A stretch of DNA of 14,018 nt from Spirochaeta sp. (GTDB lineage: Bacteria > Spirochaetota > Spirochaetia > DSM-27196 > Alkalispirochaetaceae). This document shows, piece after piece, positions 1-7,524 of this stretch (position 1 is the stretch's first letter; every line of letters starts with the position of its first letter). Under the pieces are notes generated by a model. It was not told the DNA's origin. It was given only the letters and a program-made list of their open reading frames with translations, and did no database searches. The stretch is from positions 1 to 14,018 of the forward strand of contig JAQIBO010000176.1 in the NCBI GenBank assembly GCA_027859055.1, in the 5' to 3' direction. The translations under genes were made by a program, and so were the position numbers.

Positions 1-155
1 GACGGGGATATCCCCGGTACTGAAAGAAGGACCATTTCGGCTATCACAACGTGAAATCGGTGATACGCGTTCCAACGAACCTGAGCGACAAAGAGAAGCA
101 GATGGTGAAGAAACTCGCAGAGCTTCAAGGCGAGCCCGCGAGCACCGGGGGTTAA
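1..155 (+). CDS. C-terminal end of a DnaJ/CbpA-type co-chaperone (partial, frame interrupted)
   Basis: The frame ending at the TAA at 153-155 reads VIRVPTNLSDKEKQMVKKL followed by a short tail. This resembles the last strand and helix of DnaJ/CbpA C-terminal substrate-binding domains (a 'VxVPxxLSxxQKxLLxxLAxL' pattern). The same frame meets a TGA at 21-23. The frame +1 to it upstream reads GISPVLK, which would fit the preceding 'GKGIP.L' segment, so the reading frame seems to shift within about bases 20-30, near an AAA run. The cause could be a real frameshift, a sequence error, or a misread of the ~20 visible upstream bases. Only the end of the gene is in the window, so the J-domain cannot be checked. 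The CbpM-like gene that starts 10 bases later supports the identification, because cbpA and cbpM are usually neighbours. Confidence 0.6.
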
Positions 156-165
156 AGGTAGAACT

Positions 166-516
166 ATGGATACGCATCGATTCATCGAACTCCGTGAAGT
201 GTCTGAACGTTTCCACATCGACTTTGAAGTGTGCCGCCAGTTTGCCGACTTCGGAATCGTCACGACGACGGTTGAAAACGACACGCTCTACATAGAACCG
301 GAAGACGTATCTACCCTTCGCCACGCGGTTTCACTGTACCGGGACCTGGGCGTCAATACGGAGGGAATTGACGTGATTCTGGCGATGCGCCAACGGATCG
401 TCCAGTTACAGGAGGAAGTGGACCACCTCACCCGCCGGGCCGAGCGACTGGAACAGGAGAACTTTCAGAAAAACGTCGAACTGCCCCGGAAACGCGGTCT
501 GTTTATCGAGTTCTGA
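166..516 (+). CDS. cbpM: CbpM-like chaperone modulator (MerR-like fold)
   Basis: 116 aa, close to the ~100 aa of E. coli CbpM. CbpM-type proteins bind the J-domain of the DnaJ homologue CbpA and limit its co-chaperone activity on DnaK. The N-terminal ~60 residues look like a MerR-type winged helix-turn-helix: FIELREVSERFHIDFEVCRQ, then an 'FGIV' turn and 'LYIEPEDVSTLRHAV'. The region LYRDLGVNTEGIDVILAMRQ matches the family's 'L...GI.V.L.L...' segment and leads into a charged coiled coil (about residues 80-100). There is no C-terminal sensor domain, so this is not a classical MerR regulator. The gene starts 10 bases after the co-chaperone stop, with AAAGGTAG about 6 bases before the ATG, so it is very likely co-transcribed with it. 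DNA binding is not excluded. Confidence 0.82.
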   Translation: MDTHRFIELREVSERFHIDFEVCRQFADFGIVTTTVENDTLYIEPEDVSTLRHAVSLYRDLGVNTEGIDVILAMRQRIVQLQEEVDHLTRRAERLEQENFQKNVELPRKRGLFIEF

Positions 517-556
517 GGCGGTCACATTTACGGGCACAACGGGCCCGCGCCCGAGT

Positions 557-2488
557 CTAACTGGCCCCGGCCGCACCCGGCACGCGCAAGAGCCGCATGC
601 CGTTGAGAATGACCACCATCACCGATGCTTCGTGGATCAGCATGCCACCGGCCATGTGCACCTCGCCGAACATTACCCCGGTCAGGAGGGCGGCGACGGT
701 AGCCACGGCGATTACGGTATTTTGCCGGATGTTGCGGAGCGTTCTCCGCGCGGTGGTCACCGCCCGAGCCGCCAGCCGCAGATCATCCCGCATGAGCGCG
801 ATATCAGCCGTTTCGATCGCGATGTCGGTACCCACCGCGCCCACGGCGATTCCCACATCAGCGGCCGCAAGTGCCGGAGCATCGTTGATTCCGTCACCGA
901 TCATGGCGGTGACGAGTCCGACGCTGCGGAGTTGTTCGATCCAGGTAAGCTTGTCCTCCGGGAGCAGTTCAGCGTGAACCTCGTCGATTCCCACCTGCCG
1001 CGCCACCGCCTCGGCGGTAGCCCGCCCGTCGCCGGTAAGCATGACCACCCGCTTCACACCACCGGCATGCAGTGCCGCCACGGCGGCCCGGGCGTCTTCT
1101 CGAATCGGGTCAGCCACTGATATCGTCCCCAGAAACTTGCCGTTCCGGGCTACGTAGATAGGAGTTCCTTCTGTGGAAGCATTCGGTGTCTCATCTGTCC
1201 CTGCGGTTTCCCGGTTCCCCCCGAGCTCCACCCGATGCTCCTCCATGAGCCGTCGGTTTCCCACCAGTACGCTATCCTCCGGGAATCGCGCGTGGATCCC
1301 GCGGCCGGCTATCGTCTCGATCGTATTCGCGTGGGGAAGGCTATCCGGGTCTCCGGTTTTGCGGAGAATCGCCCCAGCCAGGGGATGATCGGAGCCGCGT
1401 TCCGCCGCGGCCGCCCAGCGCAGAACCTCGTCGACAGTCACCGTCGCGCCAAATGCAGCCACGCCGTCGGTACCGGTGGCGTGGACCGCCACCTCCGCGG
1501 GAACCACATTGATCACCTGCGGTCGCCCTTCGGTGAGCGTACCGGTCTTGTCCAGCGCCACCGCGGTGATCCGGCCACTTTCCTCCAGGTGGGCGCCACC
1601 TTTCATCAGAATTCCCTGCCGGGCGGCACCACCAATACCGGCCCCCACGGAAACCGGCGTCGAGATGACGAGCGCACCGCGGCATCCGATTACCAGAATC
1701 GTGAGCGCGAAGGCAATGTCGCTGGTCACCACGTAGGTTCCTATCGCCAGAAGAATAATCGCCGGGGTATACCAGCGGGAAAAGCGCTCGATAAACCGTT
1801 GGGTGGGCGCTTTGGACTCCTGCGCCTCTTCCACCCGCGCGATGATCCGGGCCAGCGTGGTATCTGCTCCCACCCGGTCCACCAGGATTCGCAGCAGCCC
1901 TGACTGGTTGTAGGTCCCGGCGTACACGCGGCTCTCCTGCTCCTTCCGCACCGGGTACGATTCTCCAGTAATGCTGCTTTCATCCACCCGGGACTCGCCC
2001 CCGTTCACCACACCGTCCACGGGCATGCGGGACCCTGGTCGCACCACCACGATCTCGCCGGACTCAACCTCCGCGGCATCCACGGTTACCTCGACCCCGT
2101 CCCGTACCACCGTAGCTTGCGCCGGTGAGAGGTCCAGGAGTTCACCGATGACGCGCCGCGTCCGAGCCATCGTTCGCGCCTCGAGATATCCACCGAGGTC
2201 GAAGAGGAAGGTCACCGCCGCGGCTTCCCAGTATTCTCCGATGATCACCGCTCCCACCGCGGCGATCGTCACCAGGAGATCGATCGTTATCTGGCGGGAT
2301 ATCAGTGACCGCACCGCCGTCAGGGCCACGGGAATCCCCGCCACCGTCGCCGCCGCTATCATGAGCCACGCCGCTCCGGCCGCTGTTGGCGCCAGCCATC
2401 CCCACAGCAGAGAGGAAGCGATGAGCAGCCCCGAGAGGGAGACGGTCTCCACACCGCGCTGCGTCAGGACGAGCAGGAAACGTTTCAT
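557..2488 (-). CDS. Heavy-metal-translocating P1B-type ATPase with altered metal-site motif
   Basis: 643 aa from the ATG at 2488. I chose this start because AGGAGG lies 6 bases upstream; a GTG five codons earlier has no such site. All catalytic parts of a P1B metal pump are visible: N-terminal membrane helices (about 10-60 and 70-105), TGES actuator loop (T174-S177), DKTGT phosphorylation site (D313), an SDHPLA motif in the nucleotide domain, GDGINDAP (531-538) and two C-terminal helices ending near HEASVMVVILNGMRLL. There is no fused metal-binding domain; a separate HMA gene lies immediately upstream. The transmembrane 6 motif, normally CPC (or a CPx/xPC variant) before ALVISTP, reads C269-R270-G271. 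The proline is considered essential in the family, so function or substrate is uncertain. General relatives are ZntA/CadA-like efflux pumps; I cannot assign the metal. Confidence 0.9.
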   Translation of the reverse strand: MKRFLLVLTQRGVETVSLSGLLIASSLLWGWLAPTAAGAAWLMIAAATVAGIPVALTAVRSLISRQITIDLLVTIAAVGAVIIGEYWEAAAVTFLFDLGGYLEARTMARTRRVIGELLDLSPAQATVVRDGVEVTVDAAEVESGEIVVVRPGSRMPVDGVVNGGESRVDESSITGESYPVRKEQESRVYAGTYNQSGLLRILVDRVGADTTLARIIARVEEAQESKAPTQRFIERFSRWYTPAIILLAIGTYVVTSDIAFALTILVIGCRGALVISTPVSVGAGIGGAARQGILMKGGAHLEESGRITAVALDKTGTLTEGRPQVINVVPAEVAVHATGTDGVAAFGATVTVDEVLRWAAAAERGSDHPLAGAILRKTGDPDSLPHANTIETIAGRGIHARFPEDSVLVGNRRLMEEHRVELGGNRETAGTDETPNASTEGTPIYVARNGKFLGTISVADPIREDARAAVAALHAGGVKRVVMLTGDGRATAEAVARQVGIDEVHAELLPEDKLTWIEQLRSVGLVTAMIGDGINDAPALAAADVGIAVGAVGTDIAIETADIALMRDDLRLAARAVTTARRTLRNIRQNTVIAVATVAALLTGVMFGEVHMAGGMLIHEASVMVVILNGMRLLRVPGAAGAS

Positions 2489-2494
2489 CGCTAT

Positions 2495-2500
2495 CCTCCT
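2495..2500 (-). promoter_or_regulatory. Ribosome binding site deciding the ATPase start
   Basis: AGGAGG on the minus strand, 6 bases before the ATG at 2488. Its first base is the last base of the HMA stop codon, so the two genes are likely translationally coupled. The site would fall inside the coding region if the upstream GTG (2503) were the start. Confidence 0.8.
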
Positions 2501-2718
2501 CACATCTGTGACGGGCGGGCGGTATAGCCCACTTCTGCCACGGCCGCCACCAGCTGGTCCTGGTCGGTCTGCTCCGTGTCGTGGACTACCTCGATCCGAC
2601 CGGTGTTGAAGTGGACCGTGGCCCGCTCCACGCCGGGCATACCGGTGAGTCGTTTCTCAATTTTCGTGATGCATGATGGACATGACAGTTCGTTGCTTCT
2701 CAGTATTGTTTTCTTCAT
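2500..2718 (-). CDS. Free-standing HMA metal-binding protein (72 aa)
   Basis: A single heavy-metal-associated domain, starting MKKTIL, with the metal motif LSCPSC (C13 and C16, an MxCxxC variant). It continues with the usual βαββαβ pattern: ITKIEKRLTGMPGVERATV, then TGRIEVVHD and a second helix. The size matches CopZ-type metallochaperones and the N-terminal domains of P1B ATPases. It stops 11 bases before the ATPase start, so it probably hands a soft or transition metal ion to that pump, replacing the missing fused domain. Translation could open 12 codons earlier (ATG at 2754), but that ATG lies inside the predicted Fnr-type operator and upstream of the predicted transcription start, so I prefer the ATG at 2718. 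There is no clear ribosome binding site; the message may be leaderless. Confidence 0.85.
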   Translation of the reverse strand: MKKTILRSNELSCPSCITKIEKRLTGMPGVERATVHFNTGRIEVVHDTEQTDQDQLVAAVAEVGYTARPSQM

Positions 2719-2766
2719 GTCTGCACAGTACGGAGTTCGTGCCGTGCAAACCATGATCTATATCAA
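2719..2766 (-). promoter_or_regulatory. FNR/DNR-type box and promoter for the HMA-ATPase genes
   Basis: Minus strand 2766-2753 reads TTGATATAGATCAT, matching 9 of the 10 defined positions of the FNR consensus TTGAT-N4-ATCAA. A plausible -10 element, TACTGT, lies at 2730-2725. A start site 7 bases past it (about 2718) would put the box centre at -41.5, the class II activation distance. That start site coincides with the first base of the HMA ATG, suggesting a leaderless or very short leader. The gene just upstream encodes a Crp/Fnr protein with the matching recognition helix. Confidence 0.65.
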
Positions 2767-2784
2767 ACAACTGCAGAAAACCAT

Positions 2785-3534
2785 TCAGATTGTCGGCGAG
2801 CGCTCCCGCAGGGCGTCCAGATCCATGACGGCAATCCAACTCCGGCCGCTGGTAATCGTGCCCTCCCGGCGAAAAATGCTGATCATGCGGCTGCACGTCT
2901 CGGTGGTGGTGCCGGCCATGGACGCCAGGTCGTCGCGAGTGAGGGGCGCGTTAATCAGCGTTCCGCCGTTCCATGGACGACCGAGCTTTGCGGCCAGCCG
3001 CAGCAGAATGTAGGCGATCCGGGCCTCCGCCGAAGAGCCTCCCAACTGGGTGGTCATCTCCTCCGCCTGGTGCAGGCGCTGGGAGAGCGTCTCGATCGTC
3101 CGCAGCGCCACCGATGAGTGCTCCGCGATGATCGATCGGAACCCGCCGCCGTCGATGGAAAGCGCGCACACCGTACTGCGCGCTGCGGCGCCGACGGTGT
3201 AGTAGGAGGGACCGTATCCAGCAATAGAACCAAAGGAATCACCGGAGGTCAAAACGTCCAACAGGATCGTCTGCCCCGCCTCGGTAGCGCGAAACAGCGT
3301 CACCACGCCCATGGCCACGATGAAGAAACGCTCCGCCGGGGCTTCTTCGTGGACGATCGTCTCGCCGGCGGCGTATCCGGTATCGCTGAAACGGGAATTG
3401 ATCGTGGTTATCGCTTCGGGAGGCACCTCGGAGAAAAGCGGTGTCTCCTGGAGGAGGCGGTGACGCAGATTCCACGTGCACGATTCTACGTCGATATCCT
3501 GTTGCTCCACCGGGGAGTGGCGGCGATCACTCAT
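2785..3534 (-). CDS. Crp/Fnr-family transcriptional regulator (FNR-type DNA specificity, no Fe-S cysteines)
   Basis: 249 aa. Residues about 30-140 form the cyclic-nucleotide-binding-like β-roll (for example GETIVHEEAPAERFFIVAMG and GQTILLDVLTSGDSFGS), followed by the long dimer helix (about 140-165) and a winged helix-turn-helix (about 175-240). The recognition helix has E212-T-C-S215-R216, the ExxSR arrangement that lets FNR and DNR read TTGAT half-sites; a near-perfect TTGAT-N4-ATCAT box lies 19 bases after the stop codon. The only N-terminal cysteine is C19 and the others are C123 and C214, so the four-cysteine Fe-S centre of true FNR is absent. A haem, NO, redox or small-molecule signal is possible but cannot be named. 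The start is 9 bases after the FHA/VWA stop, with only a weak AGGCGAT upstream, which suggests co-transcription. Confidence 0.88.
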   Translation of the reverse strand: MSDRRHSPVEQQDIDVESCTWNLRHRLLQETPLFSEVPPEAITTINSRFSDTGYAAGETIVHEEAPAERFFIVAMGVVTLFRATEAGQTILLDVLTSGDSFGSIAGYGPSYYTVGAAARSTVCALSIDGGGFRSIIAEHSSVALRTIETLSQRLHQAEEMTTQLGGSSAEARIAYILLRLAAKLGRPWNGGTLINAPLTRDDLASMAGTTTETCSRMISIFRREGTITSGRSWIAVMDLDALRERSPTI

Positions 3535-3543
3535 ATCGCCTGG

Positions 3544-5883
3544 CTACCGGGGCGTATCCGCCGGTTCTGAGTCCGTCGGCTCTTTCTCTGCCGGCACATC
3601 AAACACCACGGTGGCACCGGGCAACTCGATCACGTCTCCGGGGCGAAGGTCCCGTTTGGTCGTGGACCGGTTGTTGACGGTGATCGCCTCCGTCGCAACG
3701 ACGGTGTAGGTTCCCCGCTTCTCGTCGTGAACGATTGTGGCGTGGTTGTCGCGCATATCGGGAGAGCCGGCGATAGTGACGTCCGCATCCGCCGCAGCGC
3801 CGATCACCGTTTTTTCTCCGGTAAGATCGAGCACCTGCGTTGCCCCGCCCGTTGGACTGAGGACCTCCACGTTCGCCTTACCGCGGGTGTTGCGGAAGCG
3901 GAGTTGCGCCAGGAGCGCCGCCAGGAGGAGCGCTCCAACAAAGGGAAGCACAAACAGCACGCCGTAATCCTCTCGCGGGAGGCCAAAGAGCGTCCCCGCA
4001 AAGTACTGCCGTTCCGTCTCGGGGCCGGCGCCGCCGTCGGCGTTCACGACGGCGATCTTCACACGGCGGTACTCCGTGGGCGAGATGCCGGCGCGGTAGC
4101 GAACGCGGTACTCCGCGAGGATACGGTCGCGAATATCGGCGTAAACGCGTCCGAGGCGGCCTCCGTCCCCGGCGGCGTAGACCGTGCCCCCGCCGTCGGC
4201 GGCGATCTCCGCCAACGCCGGGTCACCGCCGCCGGTGAAATCGGTCCCGAATACCCCCACCCCATGACGCCGGACTGCGGCGATCGCTTCGTCACTGGTA
4301 AAGGATTCGGTCCCGTATACCGGGTGGGGTCGTTCTGCATGTTCGGCGAAGGGGTAGTTCTCTCCGTCGGACAGGATGAGGAGCACCCGACGCCCATCCG
4401 CCTCAGAGAGGTCGGTTGCGGCGAGGGAGACGGCGCGGTATAGCTCCGTATACGCGTCGTCCGCTTCCGGCCGCTGGATCTCTTCCAGGATACGGTCTAC
4501 CGTTCGCATGGAGGAGGTCGGTTCGAGAATGAGGCGATAGTGGGTATTGAACGTCGCCAGCGCGATCCGGTCGCGAGGATTGTCGATGCGGTCGGTAAAC
4601 GTTTGGATCGCCTCCTGTACCGCGGCCATGCGCATTTCCGTCGGTTCCTCCGTCGGCGTACCGTCGATCCGGTCGTACATACTCCCGGAGTTATCGATCA
4701 GCAGGAAGAAGGTGATTCCCTCCGTCTCGGCGGCGCGGGGCTCAACGGAGAGGATCTCCACCGGGCGGTACGTTCCGCCTTCCGGCGCCTCCCGGATCTG
4801 TAACGACTCTGCGGTGATACCCTCAACGCTTTCTCCGGCGATGTCGGTTATGCCGAGATACACGTCCACCGTCTGCCGCGTCAGCAGCTGTGAGGTGTCG
4901 ATCTCGGCCGCTCGCACGCTGTGAACCGCAGCCGCCGTCTCCGTTGTCTGCGCGGCAATCTGCTGGGGCAAAAGCACCGTTATGAGCGCGAGGGCCGCGG
5001 CGATCACCGCAACCAGCGGCCGGAAGATCAACGCGGCGTTTCCGAAGCGCAGTACGTCTCCGTACTTCAGGATTCCCGATCCGCTTTCATCGATCGCCTC
5101 ATCGTTCCGTTCCACACTCTCTTTGGCAGAGTTGGGGTACAAAACCAGCTCACCGCGTTCCTCCCGGAGTTCCGCGTGCTGCGGCGCGATGCGGCGGTAC
5201 CCGGACAGGAACACATCCGCACGTCTGTCGCTTCCCACGGTGATGCGCCGCTGGTTGAGGATAAACTCCTTCCCTTTGTAGAGGCCGTTGAGCAATCGCA
5301 GCACCCCGATCGTATAGCGCCGTTCAACCAGGCCATACGCGCCGGTAACCGCAAGGCCGTACACAACCAACCCCACGGGCCGGGCGTACGCGGCGTCGAG
5401 GTACAGCGGAAGCACCTCAACGACGACTCCACCGAGAGCGCCGCCAAGCAGTCCGCCGCCGAGACCGACCAGCCCCCGCCGCAGGGAGCGGCGCCGGACG
5501 CCCTCGGACACGCCAACGGCGCTTCCCAGAATCGTCCATCCGATTACCCGGGCAACGATAACGCTCACGGGGTCCGCCGCGCCGAGGAGAAACAACATCC
5601 CCTGACCGAGAACAAACCCGCCGGCGCCACCAAGCGCCCCGAGAAGCGCCCCGAACGCGCCGCCGCTGAGGATTCGTTGCAGGCTTCCCGCCACCATGCC
5701 GTCCACCGCGCCGAAAAACGCCCCCATCACCACGCCGAATGCAACTCCGGAGGCGATGCTGAACAAGAGATAGCTGGAAAAGGCGCTCTGGTACACCAGG
5801 AGCGTTTCCATGACCGGCCACACCGCCACGCCGGCAAGAGCGCCCATCGCCAGGTATACCAATCGTCGTATGAGATGTGACAT
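3544..5883 (-). CDS. Membrane FHA-VWA-FHA protein
   Basis: 779 aa; I know no named homologue. Residues 1-190 are glycine-rich and hydrophobic with several membrane helices. About 200-289 is an FHA-like domain (VGSDRRADVFLSG, then PQHAEL). Helix 290-309 is followed by an Ala-Gln stretch like an export junction. Residues about 330-600 hold a von Willebrand A domain with a complete-looking MIDAS: D397-N-S399-G-S401, T479 as a candidate, and D506 in LSDGE. Helix 640-660 follows, then a second FHA domain (about 672-763, with DNHATIV and VNNRS). This places both FHA domains in the cytoplasm and the VWA domain outside. Both FHA domains lack the usual phosphothreonine-binding Arg (GS and GA instead of GR) and Ser (A233 and R711 four residues before... 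the conserved His). The start has AAGGAG 6 bases upstream, and the gene begins 3 bases after the kinase stop. It is a likely partner or substrate of that kinase. Confidence 0.85.
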   Translation of the reverse strand: MSHLIRRLVYLAMGALAGVAVWPVMETLLVYQSAFSSYLLFSIASGVAFGVVMGAFFGAVDGMVAGSLQRILSGGAFGALLGALGGAGGFVLGQGMLFLLGAADPVSVIVARVIGWTILGSAVGVSEGVRRRSLRRGLVGLGGGLLGGALGGVVVEVLPLYLDAAYARPVGLVVYGLAVTGAYGLVERRYTIGVLRLLNGLYKGKEFILNQRRITVGSDRRADVFLSGYRRIAPQHAELREERGELVLYPNSAKESVERNDEAIDESGSGILKYGDVLRFGNAALIFRPLVAVIAAALALITVLLPQQIAAQTTETAAAVHSVRAAEIDTSQLLTRQTVDVYLGITDIAGESVEGITAESLQIREAPEGGTYRPVEILSVEPRAAETEGITFFLLIDNSGSMYDRIDGTPTEEPTEMRMAAVQEAIQTFTDRIDNPRDRIALATFNTHYRLILEPTSSMRTVDRILEEIQRPEADDAYTELYRAVSLAATDLSEADGRRVLLILSDGENYPFAEHAERPHPVYGTESFTSDEAIAAVRRHGVGVFGTDFTGGGDPALAEIAADGGGTVYAAGDGGRLGRVYADIRDRILAEYRVRYRAGISPTEYRRVKIAVVNADGGAGPETERQYFAGTLFGLPREDYGVLFVLPFVGALLLAALLAQLRFRNTRGKANVEVLSPTGGATQVLDLTGEKTVIGAAADADVTIAGSPDMRDNHATIVHDEKRGTYTVVATEAITVNNRSTTKRDLRPGDVIELPGATVVFDVPAEKEPTDSEPADTPR

Positions 5884-5886
5884 CGA

Positions 5887-7500
5887 TTACTCCTTTGGTT
5901 CCAGCTCCACTTCGAGAATCACGTGACTCTCGGTCGGCTTGGTCGTCACGGTAAAGATGCGAGGGTGGTACGCCGGATGCTCCGCCCGGAAGCGATACTC
6001 CCGTCCCGTACGGAGGGTGCGAGCGGTGAATCTGGTAAACGGTCGCATCCGGTCGTTCAAAAATACGGAAACGCGAAGGGACTCGTCCACGATACGCCCG
6101 GTTGTCGCATCGCGCATATGGAATGTAAGCGCGAGGGGAAGCTCCGGCATCTCCAGGAACTCCGCGGAAATACGGTACGCATCCTCTCTCCGTCCGGGAA
6201 TCGGCAATCCGCTCTCACGGGTTTCGACAAGCGGCGGAACGACCACCTGGCGCCGGTGGAGGGTGCCGTCAAGGGATGTCTCGACCCAATACTCTCCCGC
6301 CGGGACAACGCGACGGGTGCGATAAACACGGAAGCGTGCCGTTTCATCCTCCGGTGCCGGGAGTAACACGGCCGTGCCCGCGCCGCCGTCTGCCCCGACC
6401 GGATAAAACGCCACCGTCGGTGCCGGACCCTCCCCGGACCGCCCCGCTTTCAGCACCCGGGCGGTCACCTCAACGGCGCCGTACTCCTGCGGCTGAAACA
6501 CTTCCCGGTGGTACCCGCGGCTCACGCCCCAGGAAACCGCGCCGGCAAGCAGGAGCACCACCACCACCGTGGCGGCGGGTATAAGCCGCGACCGTTTCCG
6601 GGGGATCGCCGCCGGTGATTCGTCCTCGAGGTACCGCTTGATGATCTCGCGGTTGTCACCGTGCGCTTTGACCCCAAACCGGGTGTTGATCCGTGTAATC
6701 ACGCGGTATAAGTCGGCAAATCGCCGCTCCGGCCGGGGACGGAGCATCCGTCGGATAAGACGGTTGGTAAAGGGGGTGACCCGGGGATTGACCGCCCAGG
6801 CAGCGCGGTAGCGTCCGCGTTGGATCCGGGCGATCACCTCCGGAGAAAAGGTGCCGGGGTACGGACGCTTGCCGGTTACCATCTCGTACAGCACCACCCC
6901 GAGGGAGTAAATGTCGGCGCGGCGGTCCACCGAACGGCTGCTTTGAAACTGTTCCGGGGCCATGTAGCTCGGCGTTCCCAGGGTCATCCCCTCGCGGGTC
7001 AGCTCCGACGTGTTACCCTCACTGCCGTGAATCGTCGCAATGCCGAAATCGACGATCCGCACCTCTCCCTGCGATGAGATGAGGATATTCGCCGGTTTGA
7101 TGTCCCGGTGCACCACGTTCCGTTCGTGGGCGTAGGCGAGGCCGCGGCACACCTCCCGAAATATGATAAGCGCCACGGAATCGGGAAGATAGCGACGCGC
7201 GCGGATGAGCCCCTCCAACGAGACGCCGTCGACGTACTCCAAAACGATGTAATAGAACGAGCCCTCCCGGAAGTGGTCATACACATCGACGATCGCGTCG
7301 TTTCGCAGGTCCATCATGATCTGCGCTTCCCGTTTGAACCGTTCGCGGATGTCCGCGTTGCCCCGGAGGGTCAACTTTTTAATGATTACGGTCCGCTCAA
7401 GGGTGGGATGCAGCGCGGTGTACACCGCCCCCATCCCGCCCTGGGCGAGACGGTCGATCACTTTGTACTTTCCAATCGTATCCGGGGTTTTCGTTGCCAT
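5887..7500 (-). CDS. Transmembrane Hanks-type Ser/Thr protein kinase
   Basis: 537 aa. The cytoplasmic kinase domain (about 12-275) has every catalytic element: Gly-loop 19-AQGGMGAVY-27, K41 in VIIK, helix-C E58, HRD loop HRDIKPAN (D133, N138), DFG (D151) and an activation segment with T168, T173 and T176 before APE (181-183). It should therefore be active and probably autophosphorylates. A basic juxtamembrane stretch precedes one membrane helix (about 306-327). The remaining ~205 residues lie outside the cytoplasm and look like two β-sandwich modules, the first similar in style to PEGA or carboxypeptidase-regulatory repeats (VPAGEYWVETSLDG). There are no PASTA repeats. The gene starts 24 bases after the phosphatase stop and ends 3 bases before the FHA/VWA start, so kinase, antagonist and FHA reader appear as one transcription unit. 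Confidence 0.95.
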   Translation of the reverse strand: MATKTPDTIGKYKVIDRLAQGGMGAVYTALHPTLERTVIIKKLTLRGNADIRERFKREAQIMMDLRNDAIVDVYDHFREGSFYYIVLEYVDGVSLEGLIRARRYLPDSVALIIFREVCRGLAYAHERNVVHRDIKPANILISSQGEVRIVDFGIATIHGSEGNTSELTREGMTLGTPSYMAPEQFQSSRSVDRRADIYSLGVVLYEMVTGKRPYPGTFSPEVIARIQRGRYRAAWAVNPRVTPFTNRLIRRMLRPRPERRFADLYRVITRINTRFGVKAHGDNREIIKRYLEDESPAAIPRKRSRLIPAATVVVVLLLAGAVSWGVSRGYHREVFQPQEYGAVEVTARVLKAGRSGEGPAPTVAFYPVGADGGAGTAVLLPAPEDETARFRVYRTRRVVPAGEYWVETSLDGTLHRRQVVVPPLVETRESGLPIPGRREDAYRISAEFLEMPELPLALTFHMRDATTGRIVDESLRVSVFLNDRMRPFTRFTARTLRTGREYRFRAEHPAYHPRIFTVTTKPTESHVILEVELEPKE

Positions 7501-7524
7501 TCCTGGTCCTATCTTTCGTAGCGT

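Noticed and set aside
531..553. Hairpin-forming CGGGC/GCCCG repeats between the convergent cbpM and ATPase genes, as a terminator.
   Set aside because: The stems are only 5 bp, several pairings compete, and no T run follows on either strand.
4921..5880. Long open frame (319 codons) on the plus strand opposite the FHA/VWA gene.
   Set aside because: It is fully antisense to a gene with clear domains; its composition (many Arg, His, Pro, Ala) is typical of a G+C-rich shadow and it shows no motif.
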